A stretch of DNA of 64,000 nucleotides from Actinomyces sp. HPA0247 (GCA_000411415.1 KE150450.1:1066932-1130931), one strand, 5' to 3'; positions 24,265 through 33,938 are shown, counted from the stretch's first letter. Translations and numbers: made by a program. Notes: generated by a model not told the origin, from the letters alone.

Positions 24265-24524
24265 TTGTATGTGGGCGCGAGGCGCGTGGTGCAGATGTGC
24301 GCTGGGTGTCAGGCGTCGAGTCACCGGCGGTGGGGTAGCAAGCACCCCTGTCGCATGCTGGCGTGACCTGCGGCGCGTGGGTCGTATCGGGGATTGAAGC
24401 CCGACGCAAGGCTTTGACGCTACCCAAAGCAAACAAGCCCGGGTCGTTGCGTGCAGCGCGAACATGTCCCGGGAGGTGACACAGCGTCAGCGACATGGCA
24501 GAACGCGAACATTAGGCTGGTGGC

Positions 24525-25598
24525 GTGACGAACTCCCAGGACGTAGCAGCCACCACCTCGACCTCGATCCGCGTGCAGACCGGCGCAGCGCAGACCGGCG
24601 AAATGCACACCGGCGAACCCCGCCCCGCCCTCGTCCTGGTGAACCTGGGGACGCCGACCGCGCCCGAACCCGGTGCCGTCCGCTCCTTCCTGCGTGAGTT
24701 CCTCTCCGACCGTCGCGTCGTCGAGATGAGCCCGCTCCTGTGGAAGCCGATCCTCGAGGGCATCATTTTGCGCGTGCGTCCGCGCGAGGTCTCCCGCAAG
24801 TACCGCAGCATCTGGATGGATGAGGGCTCGCCCCTCATGCACTACACCCGCGAGCAGGCCCGCCTCCTCGGCGAACGCCTGCCGGGCGTGCGCGTCGAGG
24901 TCGCGATGCGCTACGGGCAGCCGTCCATCGGCTCGGTCCTGGACCGCCTCCACGCTGAGGGCGTGCGCCGCGTGGCGATCCTGCCCGCCTATCCGCAGTA
25001 CGCGGCCTCGACGGTGACGACGATCAACGACGCGGTCGCGAGCTGGATCGGCCGCAACCGCGACGGCTTCGAGCTGCGCCTGCACCGCTCCTTCCCCGCC
25101 GCCCCCGCGTACATCGACGCGCTCGCGACCGCCCTCGAGCGCCATTGGGAGCGCGTGGGACGCCCGAACTTCCTGATGGGGGACCGCGTCGTCGTGTCCT
25201 TCCACTCGATCCCGGTCGCCATGGACGAGGCCGGGGACCCCTACCGCGCCGAGTGCCGCCGCACGGTCGCGGCCCTCGAGTCGCGCCTGGGCCTGGCGAT
25301 GGGGTCGCTGACGGCGACCTTCCAGTCCGTGTTCGGGCGGGCCGAGTGGCTGGGCCCGCAGACGATCGAGGAGATGGCCGAGCTGGGCGCCGCGAAGTGC
25401 CCGCGCGTGGACGTCATCTGCCCGGGCTTCATGGCGGATTGCTTGGAGACGCTCGAGGAGATCGACCAGCTGAACCGCGAGACCTTCGTCGAGGCCGGGG
25501 GAGGGGACTTCCACTACGTGCCCTGGGGCAATGACTCCGAGGGAGCGGTTGCGTCCCTGGAAGAGCAGGCGCGCATCGCTCTCGCCGGCTGGGTGTAG
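24525..25598 (+). CDS. hemH: Ferrochelatase (probably coproporphyrin III type)
   Basis: This 357-residue enzyme inserts Fe2+ into the porphyrin in the last part of heme synthesis. Motifs are ALVLVNLGTPTAPEPGAVR, LSDRRVVEM, RYGQPSI, LPAYPQYAASTVTT, the active-site His in VVSFHSIPV, and CPGFMADCLETLEEI. Actinobacterial members act on coproporphyrin III (CpfC), which is inferred here. The GTG at 24525 gives a loose, TG-rich N-terminus of about 33 residues before the family start. Confidence 0.95.
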   Translation: MTNSQDVAATTSTSIRVQTGAAQTGEMHTGEPRPALVLVNLGTPTAPEPGAVRSFLREFLSDRRVVEMSPLLWKPILEGIILRVRPREVSRKYRSIWMDEGSPLMHYTREQARLLGERLPGVRVEVAMRYGQPSIGSVLDRLHAEGVRRVAILPAYPQYAASTVTTINDAVASWIGRNRDGFELRLHRSFPAAPAYIDALATALERHWERVGRPNFLMGDRVVVSFHSIPVAMDEAGDPYRAECRRTVAALESRLGLAMGSLTATFQSVFGRAEWLGPQTIEEMAELGAAKCPRVDVICPGFMADCLETLEEIDQLNRETFVEAGGGDFHYVPWGNDSEGAVASLEEQARIALAGWV

Positions 25599-25669
25599 GC
25601 GCGCTGTCACAATCGACCGGCGGACGAAACCCTTCGGCGAGGGCGGCCCCGGCCTCGTAGCGTGGAGGC

Positions 25670-26872
25670 ATGAGCACGCCTGACTGTACGAACCTCTCCA
25701 CGCTGGCCATCCACGCTGGGTTTGACCCGGACCCGATCACGGGTGACGTGGTGCCGCCGATTCACGTCGCATCGACGTTCGTGCAGGATCGGCCCGGAGA
25801 GCTGCGAGAAGGCTACGAGTACGGGCGCTGCGGCAACCCGACGACCAACGCGTTCGCGGGTGCGCTCGCGGCCTTGGAGGGGGCGACGCACGGCTTCGCG
25901 TTCCCCTCGGGCATGAGCGCCGAGGACACGGTGATCCGCCTGCTGGCGCGCCCCGGCGACCACGTCGTGCATTCGACGGACGTGTACGGGGGCACGCACA
26001 AGCTCCTGAGCGTCATCAAGCCCGCCGAGGGCATCACCTCCGAGGCCGTGGACCTGACCGACCTGGCCGAGGCCGAGCGCGTCATCCGCGCCTCGCGCCC
26101 GCAGATCGTGTGGGTCGAGACGCCGTCGAACCCGTTCCTGCTGGTCACGGATATCACTGCGATCGCGGCCCTCACGCACGAGGTGGGTGGCCTGCTGGTC
26201 GTGGATAACACCTTCGCGACGCCGGTCCTGCAGAGGCCTCTCGAGCTGGGCGCGGACGTCGTCGTGCACTCGACGACCAAGTACGTGGGCGGCCACTCGG
26301 ACGTGATCGGTGGCGCTTTCGTCCTGCGCGATGGGCTGGAGCTGCCCGCGCACGTCGAGCCCTTCTTCGGCGACCGCGATGCCGCCGCCGAGGCCGTGAA
26401 GCTGCAGATGGCCCTCGGGCACGTGCCCTCCCCGCGCGACACGTACCTGGCGCATCGCGGCCTGAAGACCCTGGCACTGCGCGTGCAGCGCCACTGTGAG
26501 AACGCGCAGAAGGTCGCCGAGTTCCTGGCCTCCCACCCGAAGGTCACCGCGGTCCACTATCCGGGGCTGGCCTCGGATCCGGGCTACGAGCTGGCGCGCG
26601 CCCAGAACCCTGCTGGGGTGGGTGGCGTGCTGTCCTTCCAGGTCGCCACCGAGGAGGCGGCGATCGAGCTGACGACGCGCACGCGCGTCTTTGCGCTCGC
26701 GGCGTCCCTGGGTGCGCCGGAGTCTCTCATCGAGCACCCGGCGATCATGACGCACTCGACGCGCGTGGGCGGCGTGGGCGGCGTGCCCGGCACGCTCCTG
26801 CGCCTCGCGGTTGGCCTGGAGGATGCGCAGGATCTGATCGCGGACCTGGATCAGGCGCTCGCGCAGATCTGA
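25670..26872 (+). CDS. Trans-sulfuration PLP enzyme (cystathionine gamma-synthase/lyase family)
   Basis: This 400-residue Cys/Met-metabolism PLP enzyme carries the PLP lysine in VVHSTTKYVGGHSDVIGG. Other marks are YEYGRCGNPT, AFPSGMSAEDTVIRLL, YGGTHKLL, VWVETPSNP and the C-terminal HPAIMTHST. MetB (synthase) and MccB/CTH (lyase) cannot be separated with confidence. It stands about 70 bp after hemH; co-transcription is possible. Confidence 0.92.
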   Translation: MSTPDCTNLSTLAIHAGFDPDPITGDVVPPIHVASTFVQDRPGELREGYEYGRCGNPTTNAFAGALAALEGATHGFAFPSGMSAEDTVIRLLARPGDHVVHSTDVYGGTHKLLSVIKPAEGITSEAVDLTDLAEAERVIRASRPQIVWVETPSNPFLLVTDITAIAALTHEVGGLLVVDNTFATPVLQRPLELGADVVVHSTTKYVGGHSDVIGGAFVLRDGLELPAHVEPFFGDRDAAAEAVKLQMALGHVPSPRDTYLAHRGLKTLALRVQRHCENAQKVAEFLASHPKVTAVHYPGLASDPGYELARAQNPAGVGGVLSFQVATEEAAIELTTRTRVFALAASLGAPESLIEHPAIMTHSTRVGGVGGVPGTLLRLAVGLEDAQDLIADLDQALAQI

Positions 26873-26884
26873 CGTCTCTTAGAT

Positions 26885-26975
26885 GCCCATTTGGTGCCTC
26901 ACTGGCGCCTCACGGATGCCTCACCGTGCCTCACGGATGCCTCACCGGTGACTCACTGGTGACGCACGGATGCCC
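26885..26975. repeat. Degenerate tandem repeat (TGCCTCAC-rich)
   Basis: About seven loose copies of a 10-15 bp unit around GCCTCACNGRTG. Not coding. Confidence 0.6.
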
Positions 26976-26987
26976 TGGGTTCCCCAC

Positions 26988-27101
26988 AAATCTCGCAGGT
27001 AATTTAATTTGGTCAGTTTTTGATTATGCTCAAAAACGTTGCAATTCCGGGGCTGTAATTTAAGACCTTGAAGTATTCGCGATGGAATTGCATGCGAAAT
27101 T
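26988..27101. repeat. 110-bp palindromic element, copy C (opposite orientation)
   Basis: Read on the minus strand it matches the other copies: AATTTCGCATGCAATTCC at one end, GGAATTGCAACGTTTTT in the middle, AAATTACCTGCGAGATTT at the other. The arms are less well matched than in other copies. Confidence 0.75.
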
Positions 27102-27107
27102 GAGGGG

Positions 27108-27207
27108 GACGAGGCCGGGGTGCCCAGGGTGGTGATGCGCGGTTAGCGGCGGCGCGGCGGCTCAGCGAGGCCGGGGCGTCCAGGGGGATGACGCGCGGTT
27201 AAGGGCG
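27108..27207. repeat. Two direct copies of a roughly 45-bp segment
   Basis: GAGGCCGGGGTGCCCAGG...GATGCGCGGTTAGCGGCGG (27111-27155) and GAGGCCGGGGCGTCCAGG...GACGCGCGGTTAAGGGCGG (about 27163-27207) are similar along their length. Each begins with the recurrent GAGGCCGGGG motif. Confidence 0.6.
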
Positions 27208-27208
27208 G

Positions 27209-28453
27209 CTACTGGACCTGACGGCCTACTGCCCGGCGGGTCAGCCAGGCCGCGGCGGCCGTGGCGCCGCCGACGGCGAGGACCGCGGGCACGAGGATCG
27301 TGGCGCCTTGGCCGGTGAACTCGATGACGAGGATGAGCCCCGTAAAGGGTGCCTTCATGGAAGTCCCGAGGAACGCTGCCGCGCCAATAAAAGCGAAGGC
27401 GGCGACCTCCGAGCCTGGCCATGCGGCCGCCCACGGCAGCCCTATGACAGCTCCCAGCCCGGCGCCGAGAGCGACCGCGGGGGTGAGGACGCCGCCCCAG
27501 CCTCCCGCGCCGATCGTCAGGAACGTGGTGGCCGTCTTGGCGAGGAGAACCAACAGTGCGAACGCGAGCCCCGCGCCAGCCGCCCACGTCGCGTCAAACT
27601 GCGTCTGCGCGCTGGCCTGCCCGTTGCCGAGCACCGAGGGAATACGGGTGGAGACCAGGCCGACCACGACAAACGCGATCGGCAGCGTGATGAGGATGCG
27701 CCAGTCGCGCGGCCGGATTGCCCCGGTGCGCGCGACGGCCTGTTTGAACGCCCATCCAGCGGCGCCGAGCACCGGCCCCATGAGCGCGCCGAAGACCGTC
27801 AAGGACAGTGACGGCGTGAGGGTCGGGACCGTGTAGAAGAAGGCCGGCCTCGTGAACCCCGTGGAGATGAGGACCGCGATCCCCGAGGTGATGAGCGCGG
27901 GGGCGACGGCGCGCGCCGAGAGTGACACGAGGAGGATCTCGAGGGTGTAGATCGCGCCCGACAGGGGGATCGAGTAGACGGCGGCCAGGCCTGCGCCCGC
28001 GCCGCACGCGACGATGATGCGCCGATCCTCGGGGGTGAGCCCCAGCCGGTCGGCGGCGGCCGCGCTGAAGGCGGCGGCCATCTCTCGCGGGGCGACCTCG
28101 CGCCCCACGGACGCGCCGAGGCCGACGATGAGGACCTGGGTCAGGGCGTGCCAGGTGGCGCGCAGGGGAGGCATGGGGGCGCCGCCCACCGCGCCGGCCA
28201 CGGAGGTGACGGCCTTGTTGCGGCGGAAGAGCAGGAACCAGGACAGGGCGCCGATGACGCCGGCGAGCGTGAGGACAGCGACGCGACGGGCGGGGGAGAC
28301 GGCGCTGACGGCCTCCAGGAGGGTGCCGCCGTGCATGTCCCAGGCAGCCGCCTGGATCCAGTGAAGCAGGTGAATGCACGCCAGGCCGACGAGGCCGGCG
28401 ATGACCCCGGTGAGGAGTGTTGCGACCGCGAGGCGGCGCGTGCTCACGGACAT
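27209..28453 (-). CDS. ClC-family chloride channel/transporter
   Basis: This 414-residue membrane protein has a ClC core. The selectivity segment GLGASVGREVAP carries the gating glutamate, GAGAGLAAVYSIPLSG and YTLEILLVS follow, and GAGGWGGVLTPAVALGAGLG is the GxFxP-like segment near the N-terminus of helix N. No CBS domains. The ATG at 28453 overlaps the end of the MarR gene by 10 bp, so translation is coupled. Anion preference cannot be fixed from sequence; no fluoride riboswitch is seen upstream. Confidence 0.9.
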   Translation of the reverse strand: MSVSTRRLAVATLLTGVIAGLVGLACIHLLHWIQAAAWDMHGGTLLEAVSAVSPARRVAVLTLAGVIGALSWFLLFRRNKAVTSVAGAVGGAPMPPLRATWHALTQVLIVGLGASVGREVAPREMAAAFSAAAADRLGLTPEDRRIIVACGAGAGLAAVYSIPLSGAIYTLEILLVSLSARAVAPALITSGIAVLISTGFTRPAFFYTVPTLTPSLSLTVFGALMGPVLGAAGWAFKQAVARTGAIRPRDWRILITLPIAFVVVGLVSTRIPSVLGNGQASAQTQFDATWAAGAGLAFALLVLLAKTATTFLTIGAGGWGGVLTPAVALGAGLGAVIGLPWAAAWPGSEVAAFAFIGAAAFLGTSMKAPFTGLILVIEFTGQGATILVPAVLAVGGATAAAAWLTRRAVGRQVQ

Positions 28454-28905
28454 GGCGTGTCGGAGTCGAGGCGCTCGCTCACTCGCGTGAACAGCCCGGT
28501 GAGCATGTCGATCTCCTCGGGCGTGATGTCGTCGAGGAAGAGGCGGCGGATGACGTCGCGCTGGACCAGGGCGGCCTCGTCGAAGAGGGTCTTGCCGGCT
28601 GGCGTCAGGGTGACGAGGCCTCCGCGCCCGTCGCCCTCGCATGGGCGGCGCTCGATGAGGCCGCGGGATTCGAGGCGCTTCATCGTGTGGGTGAGGCGCG
28701 AGCGCGAGAAGACGACCTGGTGGGCGAGGCGGGAGGGGCGCACGCCTTCTTCCCCGGCGCGGTCGGTCATGAGGAGCACGGAGTATTCGGGCATCGACAG
28801 GCCGGCCTGGCACTTGAGGGCGGCTTCGATGCGCTCGGTGAGGCGTGCGGTCGTCGTGAAGTAGAGCTCCCAGGCCGCCGCTCGGGGGTGGTGTGCTCGG
28901 CTCAC
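28444..28905 (-). CDS. MarR family transcriptional regulator
   Basis: This 153-residue winged-helix regulator shows the recognition helix VVFSRSRLTHTMKRLESRGLIERRP and the wing GDGRGGLVTLTPAGKTLF. It is first in an operon with the ClC gene and probably controls it and itself in response to an unknown ligand. Confidence 0.92.
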   Translation of the reverse strand: MSRAHHPRAAAWELYFTTTARLTERIEAALKCQAGLSMPEYSVLLMTDRAGEEGVRPSRLAHQVVFSRSRLTHTMKRLESRGLIERRPCEGDGRGGLVTLTPAGKTLFDEAALVQRDVIRRLFLDDITPEEIDMLTGLFTRVSERLDSDTPCP

Positions 28906-29128
28906 TGGGTCTCCTCGTATCGTGCGGCATTTCGACGAGGCCGAAGTGGCCTCGGGCGTCTACGAGTATAACTTTCAATTACTCCGATCAATAAATCGGT
29001 GCTGCGTAGCTCACGTTCTCACGATGAATTGTTTATGGGCAGGAATTGTATGAATTGCGATATCCTCATGATAGGAATTGACTTTTTTAGAAATTCCCCG
29101 TCTCTTTTTCTCTGAAAGGACAGACATC

Positions 29129-29458
29129 GTGAAGAAGACAAAGAAGATTGTGGAAGTCGTCGATGATTTCGACGGCACCCCCGCAGATCAGACCGTTCGT
29201 TTCGCATTCAATGGTGCGTCGTACGAAATTGATCTGAACCGAGCCCACTTCGAGGAATTCGCCGAGGCCATTCAGCCCTACATTAAGGCTGGCCGTAAGA
29301 CGGGGACGACTCGTCGCCGCGGCAACGCCGGTAACCCCACGCAGCGCCTGGAGAACGCGAAGATTCGCGCCTGGGCGAAGGAAGAGGGACACGACCTGTC
29401 CGACCGTGGTCGCATCCCCGCTCCGATCGTTGAGGCCTACCGCAAGGCACACGCCTGA
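29129..29458 (+). CDS. lsr2: Lsr2 family nucleoid-associated protein
   Basis: This 109-residue H-NS-like protein bridges AT-rich DNA and silences foreign genes. The N-terminal dimer domain begins KKTKKIVEVVDDFDGTPAD. The C-terminal DNA-binding domain has WAKEEGHDLSDRGRIPAPIVEAYRKAH with the AT-hook-like RGR. The GTG at 29129 has AAAGGA upstream and gives the standard N-terminus. The promoter region (about 29000-29110) is strikingly AT-rich, as for a gene that may bind its own promoter. A terminator follows. Confidence 0.95.
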   Translation: MKKTKKIVEVVDDFDGTPADQTVRFAFNGASYEIDLNRAHFEEFAEAIQPYIKAGRKTGTTRRRGNAGNPTQRLENAKIRAWAKEEGHDLSDRGRIPAPIVEAYRKAHA

Positions 29459-29470
29459 TTCGTGGCAAAC

Positions 29471-29503
29471 AATTGCGGGCGCACACTACGTGCGCCCGCA
29501 ATT
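29471..29503 (+). terminator. Terminator of lsr2
   Basis: AATTGCGGGCGCAC pairs perfectly with GTGCGCCCGCAATT, followed by CTTTCTC. Confidence 0.9.
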
Positions 29504-29517
29504 CTTTCTCGATGCAC

Positions 29518-29553
29518 TGAAGGGGTAGCACGCATCTGCGTGCCACCCCTTCA
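29518..29553 (-). terminator. Terminator of the DUF3060 gene
   Basis: TGAAGGGGTAGCACGCA pairs with TGCGTGCCACCCCTTCA (one mismatch). Confidence 0.85.
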
Positions 29554-29566
29554 GTCGTGGATAACG

Positions 29567-30058
29567 TCAGTTCTTGGTGACGGCGTTATTCGCGCCCGAG
29601 TCGGCGCCGGTCTGCGGGGCGTTGCCCTCCTCGTACTGAACCGAGTTGTTGGAGCCCGTGAAGGACACCTTCTGGACGGACTTCACGGCAATGGCGTTCG
29701 CGGAGCCGTTAACGGTGATCTCGGAGACGGCCTCGCCCTCGATGTGGTTGTTCGAGCCGTTGATGACGACGGTCTTGGTGCCCGCGGGGATCTCGACGTG
29801 CGTGTTGGACTCGTCGATCGTGAAGGTGCCGGCAGCGTCGGACTTGCCGGAGTCCTTGGAGGTGTCCGACTTGCCGGAGTCGCTGGATGCGTCGGTCTTG
29901 GTGTCCGTGCTCGGGTTGCTCGAGGCCTCGGGGGCGGACGAAGCCGCGGGGGTGGAGGAGTCGCCGCCGGACACGTTAGCGGTCTGGGAACAGCCGGTGA
30001 GGGCCACGGTGGCGACGGCGAGAGCGGCCGCAGCGGGAAGGAGGGACTTCAGGGACAT
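29567..30058 (-). CDS. DUF3060 lipoprotein
   Basis: This 163-residue secreted lipoprotein has signal peptide MSLKSLLPAAAALAVATVALTGC with lipobox LTGC. A long Ser/Asp/Lys/Thr linker (with DSGKSD repeats) spans about 25-76. A DUF3060 domain follows, with NGSNNHIEG, NGSANAIAV and TGSNNSVQY repeats typical of a small right-handed beta fold. AGGAGAC lies just before the ATG. It lies downstream of an OmpA-like lipoprotein, so both may act at the cell wall. Confidence 0.88.
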   Translation of the reverse strand: MSLKSLLPAAAALAVATVALTGCSQTANVSGGDSSTPAASSAPEASSNPSTDTKTDASSDSGKSDTSKDSGKSDAAGTFTIDESNTHVEIPAGTKTVVINGSNNHIEGEAVSEITVNGSANAIAVKSVQKVSFTGSNNSVQYEEGNAPQTGADSGANNAVTKN

Positions 30059-30067
30059 GGTGTCTCC

Positions 30068-30105
30068 TTTTCGTTGATCGGTCGTATTTTCGTTGATCGG
30101 TCGTA
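30068..30105. repeat. Exact 19-bp tandem duplication
   Basis: TTTTCGTTGATCGGTCGTA occurs twice back to back (30068-30086, 30087-30105) in the 67-bp gap between the OmpA-like gene and the DUF3060 gene, just ahead of its ribosome-binding site. Confidence 0.85.
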
Positions 30106-30125
30106 GGTAAGCCCTAGTTGGGGTA

Positions 30126-31337
30126 CTAGAAGGCGGGGATGAAGATTTCGACGCGGCGGTTGAGCGCGCGACCCGAGGGGTTGTCGGAACCGTCGGCGTT
30201 CTCGTTGGGAGCCACCGGCTTGGACTCGCCGTAGCCGGTCGCGTCCAGGGTGGAGCTCACGCCGTCCTTCTTCAGTTCGGCCACGACGGCGTCCGCGCGC
30301 TCCTGGGAGAGCTGCAGGTTGAAGGCCTCGTCCGAGATGGAGTCGGTGTGCCCGTAGACGTGTGCTGCGGGGACCTTGTTGCTGGAAAGCACGGTCGCGA
30401 GCGACTTAATCGTCTGGGCGGCCTCGGGACGGATGTCGGACTTGCCGAAGTCGAAGAGGACGCCGTCTTCGAGGGTGATGACGGTGCCGCAGGATTCCAC
30501 GGGCTTCAGGTTGGCGACGGGCGGGAACTTACCGAGCTTGCCGAGCTTGTCGACCTTCGGGGCGTCCTTCACTTCCTTGCCGTTGACGGTCGCGGTGCCG
30601 TCGCCGTTGTTCTGGATCGTCAGCTTGTCGTCCGAGTAGCTGCCGGTGCCGTCGCCGTTGTTGATGATGGTGACGGTGCCCTTGGAGTACACGCCGGAGC
30701 CGTCGCTTTCAACGGTGATGGTTTCCGAGGTGGAGGAGTTGGAGTAGTTGCCGCCGCCCTGGCCGTCCAAGACGATGCTCGTGGTGGGGGTGGTGTAGGT
30801 GCCGGAGCCGTCGGTGCTCACGACGAGGGACACCATCGTATCGGCGTTGGAGTAGGTGCCGGAGCCGTCGCCGCCGTAGATGATCGAGATCGGGCCCTCG
30901 GTGATCGTGCCGCCGCCCTGGCCGTCGTTGACGACGGTGCCGTTGTCCGAGGAGGAGACGACTGAGCCGTCGCCGCCGAAGACGGTGGAGCCGGACACGA
31001 GGGAGGTGCCGTCGCACTTGGCGGGCGAGATGGTCACGCCGGGGACGGTGTTGAGGGACTTGGAAGCGGAGTCGACGATGGCCTTATCGGCGTTGGAGGC
31101 GAAGACGTCGACGGACGGGACGGAGAACAGGGGGATGGCCGGGATTTCGCCGGGGCGGTATCCGGACACGGTCGGGACGGACGAGGCCGTGGCCGACTGG
31201 GTGGCCGCCGGGGTCGTCGGGTCCGCGGCGGGGGATGCATCGGTGGCCTGGGGCTTCGAGGAGCCGCAGGCGCCGAGGGCGAGAGCGGTCGCAGCGATGA
31301 GAGTGGAGGCTGCCAGGGTGCGTCGTGTGATGTTCAT
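30126..31337 (-). CDS. OmpA-like peptidoglycan-binding lipoprotein with Gly/Asp repeats
   Basis: This 403-residue lipoprotein has lipobox LGAC at residues 21-24. The middle (about 120-255) is made of short repeats around GDGSGTYS, NDGQGGGTIT and NNGDGTGSYS, likely a beta-helix. The C-terminal OmpA domain holds GVLFDFGKSDIRPEAA, HVYGHTDSISDEAFNLQLSQ and ATGYGESKPVAPNENADG...NRRVEI, with residues for binding diaminopimelate-type peptide. It probably sits on the outer face of the membrane, tied to peptidoglycan. Confidence 0.9.
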   Translation of the reverse strand: MNITRRTLAASTLIAATALALGACGSSKPQATDASPAADPTTPAATQSATASSVPTVSGYRPGEIPAIPLFSVPSVDVFASNADKAIVDSASKSLNTVPGVTISPAKCDGTSLVSGSTVFGGDGSVVSSSDNGTVVNDGQGGGTITEGPISIIYGGDGSGTYSNADTMVSLVVSTDGSGTYTTPTTSIVLDGQGGGNYSNSSTSETITVESDGSGVYSKGTVTIINNGDGTGSYSDDKLTIQNNGDGTATVNGKEVKDAPKVDKLGKLGKFPPVANLKPVESCGTVITLEDGVLFDFGKSDIRPEAAQTIKSLATVLSSNKVPAAHVYGHTDSISDEAFNLQLSQERADAVVAELKKDGVSSTLDATGYGESKPVAPNENADGSDNPSGRALNRRVEIFIPAF

Positions 31338-31382
31338 GAAGCTAACCGTACGGGAAAATATGAGGGGTGCACACTGTTCCGG

Positions 31383-31409
31383 TAATTATGTAAAACCGCG
31401 GAATGTCAA
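31383..31409 (-). promoter_or_regulatory. Possible promoter of the OmpA-like gene; no gene in 31338-31605
   Basis: On the minus strand TTGACA (31404-31409) and TAATTA (31383-31388) are spaced 15 bp apart, shorter than ideal. The rest of the 268-bp gap holds a few loose GGGTGAATCAGG-like repeats. Confidence 0.4.
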
Positions 31410-31605
31410 GGCTGTCAGGGGTAAATTTCGGGTGAGTCAGGGGTGAATCAGGGTATGCCCGGGGTCTGAGTCTGATTGAGGGCGCGTGGCTTGCGGGTGA
31501 GTCGGGCGGGAAGGTGAGCCGTGAGGTGGAGAAGTGTCCAAGCTGTGGCGTGATCAACCCCACGGGATGTATGAGGGGTGCCTCCACCTGTGGAAGAATG
31601 GAGAC

Positions 31606-32343
31606 ATGAGCTACAAACTGGTGCTGCTCCGCCACGGCGAGAGCGAATGGAATGCAAAGAACCTCTTCACCGGTTGGGTGGATGTTCCGCTGTCGGACAA
31701 GGGCCGCGCGGAGGCTACCCACGGTGGTGAGCTCCTCAAGGAATCCGGCGTTCTCCCGGATCTCCTGTTCACGTCGATGCTGCGTCGCGCCATCATGACC
31801 GCGAACCTGGCTCTCGACGCCGCCGATCGCCACTGGATTCCCGTTGAGCGCAACTGGCGCCTCAACGAGCGTCACTACGGTGCGCTCCAGGGAAAGAACA
31901 AGAAGGAAATCCGCGACGAGTACGGCGAGGAGCAGTTCATGCTGTGGCGCCGTTCCTTCGACGTGGCTCCGCCCGCCATCGAGGCTGGCTCCGAGTTCTC
32001 GCAGGATCAGGATCCCCGCTACGCCGGTGAGCCTGTTCCGATGAGCGAGTGCCTCAAGGACGTCATCGCGCGTCTGCTGCCCTACTGGGACGAGGCCATC
32101 GTTCCCGCGATCAAGACCGGCAAGACCGTCATGATCGCCGCGCACGGCAACTCCCTGCGTGCCATCGTCAAGCACCTGGATGAGATCTCCGACGAGGACA
32201 TCGCCGGCGTCAACATCCCCACCGGTATTCCGCTGGTGTACGAGCTCGACGAGGAGACACTCAAGCCCATCAAGAAGGGCGGCACCTACCTGGATCCCGA
32301 GGCCGAGGCGAAGATCGCCGCGGTCGCCAACCAGGGCAAGTGA
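31606..32343 (+). CDS. gpmA: 2,3-bisphosphoglycerate-dependent phosphoglycerate mutase
   Basis: This 245-residue glycolytic enzyme interconverts 3- and 2-phosphoglycerate. The phospho-histidine is in [12 protein letters not shown], with [38 protein letters not shown] and [15 protein letters not shown]. The ATG at 31606 gives the family N-terminus, with GGAG close upstream. Confidence 0.97.
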   Translation: MSYKLVLLRHGESEWNAKNLFTGWVDVPLSDKGRAEATHGGELLKESGVLPDLLFTSMLRRAIMTANLALDAADRHWIPVERNWRLNERHYGALQGKNKKEIRDEYGEEQFMLWRRSFDVAPPAIEAGSEFSQDQDPRYAGEPVPMSECLKDVIARLLPYWDEAIVPAIKTGKTVMIAAHGNSLRAIVKHLDEISDEDIAGVNIPTGIPLVYELDEETLKPIKKGGTYLDPEAEAKIAAVANQGK

Positions 32344-32354
32344 CCTGACGCCAG

Positions 32355-32388
32355 GCCCCGGCCTCGTTGATGCTGACGAGGTCGGGGC
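32355..32388. terminator. Terminator from an inverted CCCCGGCCTCGT pair
   Basis: CCCCGGCCTCGT (32356-32367) pairs with ACGAGGTCGGGG (32376-32387), one G-T mismatch. Another use of the recurrent 12-mer. Confidence 0.75.
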
Positions 32389-32617
32389 TTCGCTATGCCC
32401 GGAAACTCGGGACTTTCGTGGTGTGATGCTGTCCTTATGTTGCACGTTTGATCGTGACCAGGGTCGCATGCTGGGACGAAGTGCGGTCGTGCTTGAAGTT
32501 GGTTTGTGTCGTTCCTTGTATACGTGTAACCTTGAGCTTTCGCACTGTATGGGTCCGATTCTCTCGCCAGCTGGTAGAATAATTGTGCTATCCACGCAAG
32601 CATCCAGGAGTCAATCC

Positions 32618-33136
32618 ATGTCGTTTGAAATCGGTCAGACGGTCGTCTACCCGCACCACGGCGCAGCCACGATCGAAGAGGTCATGACGCGCACCATTCG
32701 TGGTGAGGAGCGGACGTACCTGAAGCTGCGTGTGAACCAGGGCGACCTCGAGATTCAGGTCCCCGCCGAAAACGTTGACATGGTCGGCGTTCGTGACATC
32801 GTCGATGAGGATGGCCTCGAAGAGGTCCTGTCCGTCCTGCGCGCCCCCTACATTGAGGAGCCGACCAACTGGTCGCGTCGTTTCAAGGCGAACCAGGAGA
32901 AGATCGCCACCGGTGACATCGTGAAGGTCGCCGAGGTTGTGCGCGACCTGACCCGCCGTGATGACCTGAAGAAGCTGTCCACGGGCGAGAAGCGCATGCT
33001 GACGAAGGCCCGTGGGATCCTGACCTCCGAGCTGGCCCTGGCTCGCAACATCGAAAAGTCTGCTGCCGCCGAGCGCCTTGATTCCGTCCTGGCCGAGGGC
33101 CGCATCGAAGTCGAAGAAGATGCCGTCGCAGAGTGA
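32618..33136 (+). CDS. carD: CarD family transcription factor
   Basis: This 172-residue essential actinobacterial factor binds RNA polymerase beta and stabilises open complexes at rRNA promoters. The RNA-polymerase interaction domain begins [20 protein letters not shown]. The helical C-terminal domain has [17 protein letters not shown] and SAGEKRML-like [11 protein letters not shown], with the promoter-contacting Trp. AGGAG lies 7 nt upstream. A -10-like TAGAAT is at about 32574. ispD follows with a 17-bp overlap. Confidence 0.95.
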   Translation: MSFEIGQTVVYPHHGAATIEEVMTRTIRGEERTYLKLRVNQGDLEIQVPAENVDMVGVRDIVDEDGLEEVLSVLRAPYIEEPTNWSRRFKANQEKIATGDIVKVAEVVRDLTRRDDLKKLSTGEKRMLTKARGILTSELALARNIEKSAAAERLDSVLAEGRIEVEEDAVAE

Positions 33137-33836
33137 CGCTCGCGCCGTCCTGACGGCCGCCGGCTCCGGCTCTCGCCTCGGCTGCGAGTGTCCGAAGGCC
33201 CTCGTTGAACTCTCGGGTCGCCCCCTGGTCTGGTGGGCGGCCCGCGGCCTACGCGCCGGGGGAGTGGGTGCGATCGTCGTGACGGCGCCGGCCTCGGCGA
33301 TCGAGGAATTTCGCTCCGCCCTATCCGATATCGACGACCTCACCGTCGTCGCTGGCTCCGATCGTTCGCGTCAGGAGTCCGTGGCCCTGGGACTTGCTGC
33401 TCTCGGGCAGTGCGAGGCGGACACGGTCGTCCTCGTGCATGACGCGGCGCGCCCCCTGACGCCCCCGCAGGTCACCGAACGCGTCATTGATGCAGTGCGC
33501 GGCGGCGCGGGCGCGGTCATCCCCGTCCTGCCGGTCGCCGACACCCTCAAGACGGTGGACGCCTCGGGCGTCGTGACGGGCACGCCGCGGCGCTCCGACA
33601 TGGTGGCCGTGCAGACCCCGCAGGGTTTCCGCTGGGATGTGCTCACGCGCGCGCACGAGGCGGGCGCCTCTCTGGGTGCGGACGAGGCCCGGGCGGCCAC
33701 GGACGACGCCGGCCTCGTCGAGGCGATCGGCGGCACCGTGCACACGGTCGCGGGCGACGAACGCTCCATGAAGGTCACGCGCCCCCTTGACCTAGCGCTT
33801 GCGCGCCTCCTCGCTGCTGAAGAAACGGGTGCCTGA
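33120..33836 (+). CDS. ispD: 2-C-methyl-D-erythritol 4-phosphate cytidylyltransferase
   Basis: This 238-residue MEP-pathway enzyme makes CDP-ME. Motifs are [11 protein letters not shown]...[33 protein letters not shown] and [10 protein letters not shown], and [17 protein letters not shown] at the end. The ATG at 33120 lies inside the end of carD. In mycobacteria ispF follows directly; here ispF is 8.4 kb away on the other strand. Confidence 0.95.
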   Translation: MPSQSDARAVLTAAGSGSRLGCECPKALVELSGRPLVWWAARGLRAGGVGAIVVTAPASAIEEFRSALSDIDDLTVVAGSDRSRQESVALGLAALGQCEADTVVLVHDAARPLTPPQVTERVIDAVRGGAGAVIPVLPVADTLKTVDASGVVTGTPRRSDMVAVQTPQGFRWDVLTRAHEAGASLGADEARAATDDAGLVEAIGGTVHTVAGDERSMKVTRPLDLALARLLAAEETGA

Positions 33837-33938
33837 ACAGCGTTTTTCGATCACGCATGGTGGCTGGGCAATCGCAGTCAGGTCGCGCAGGCGCTTCCCC
33901 GGCCTCGTTCCTGGTGTGGCCCGAGGAGAGCGTCACAC

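Noticed and set aside
27209-28453. Fluoride-specific ClC with a fluoride riboswitch
   Set aside because: No riboswitch-like leader is seen, and the operon starts with a MarR gene; the anion cannot be assigned.
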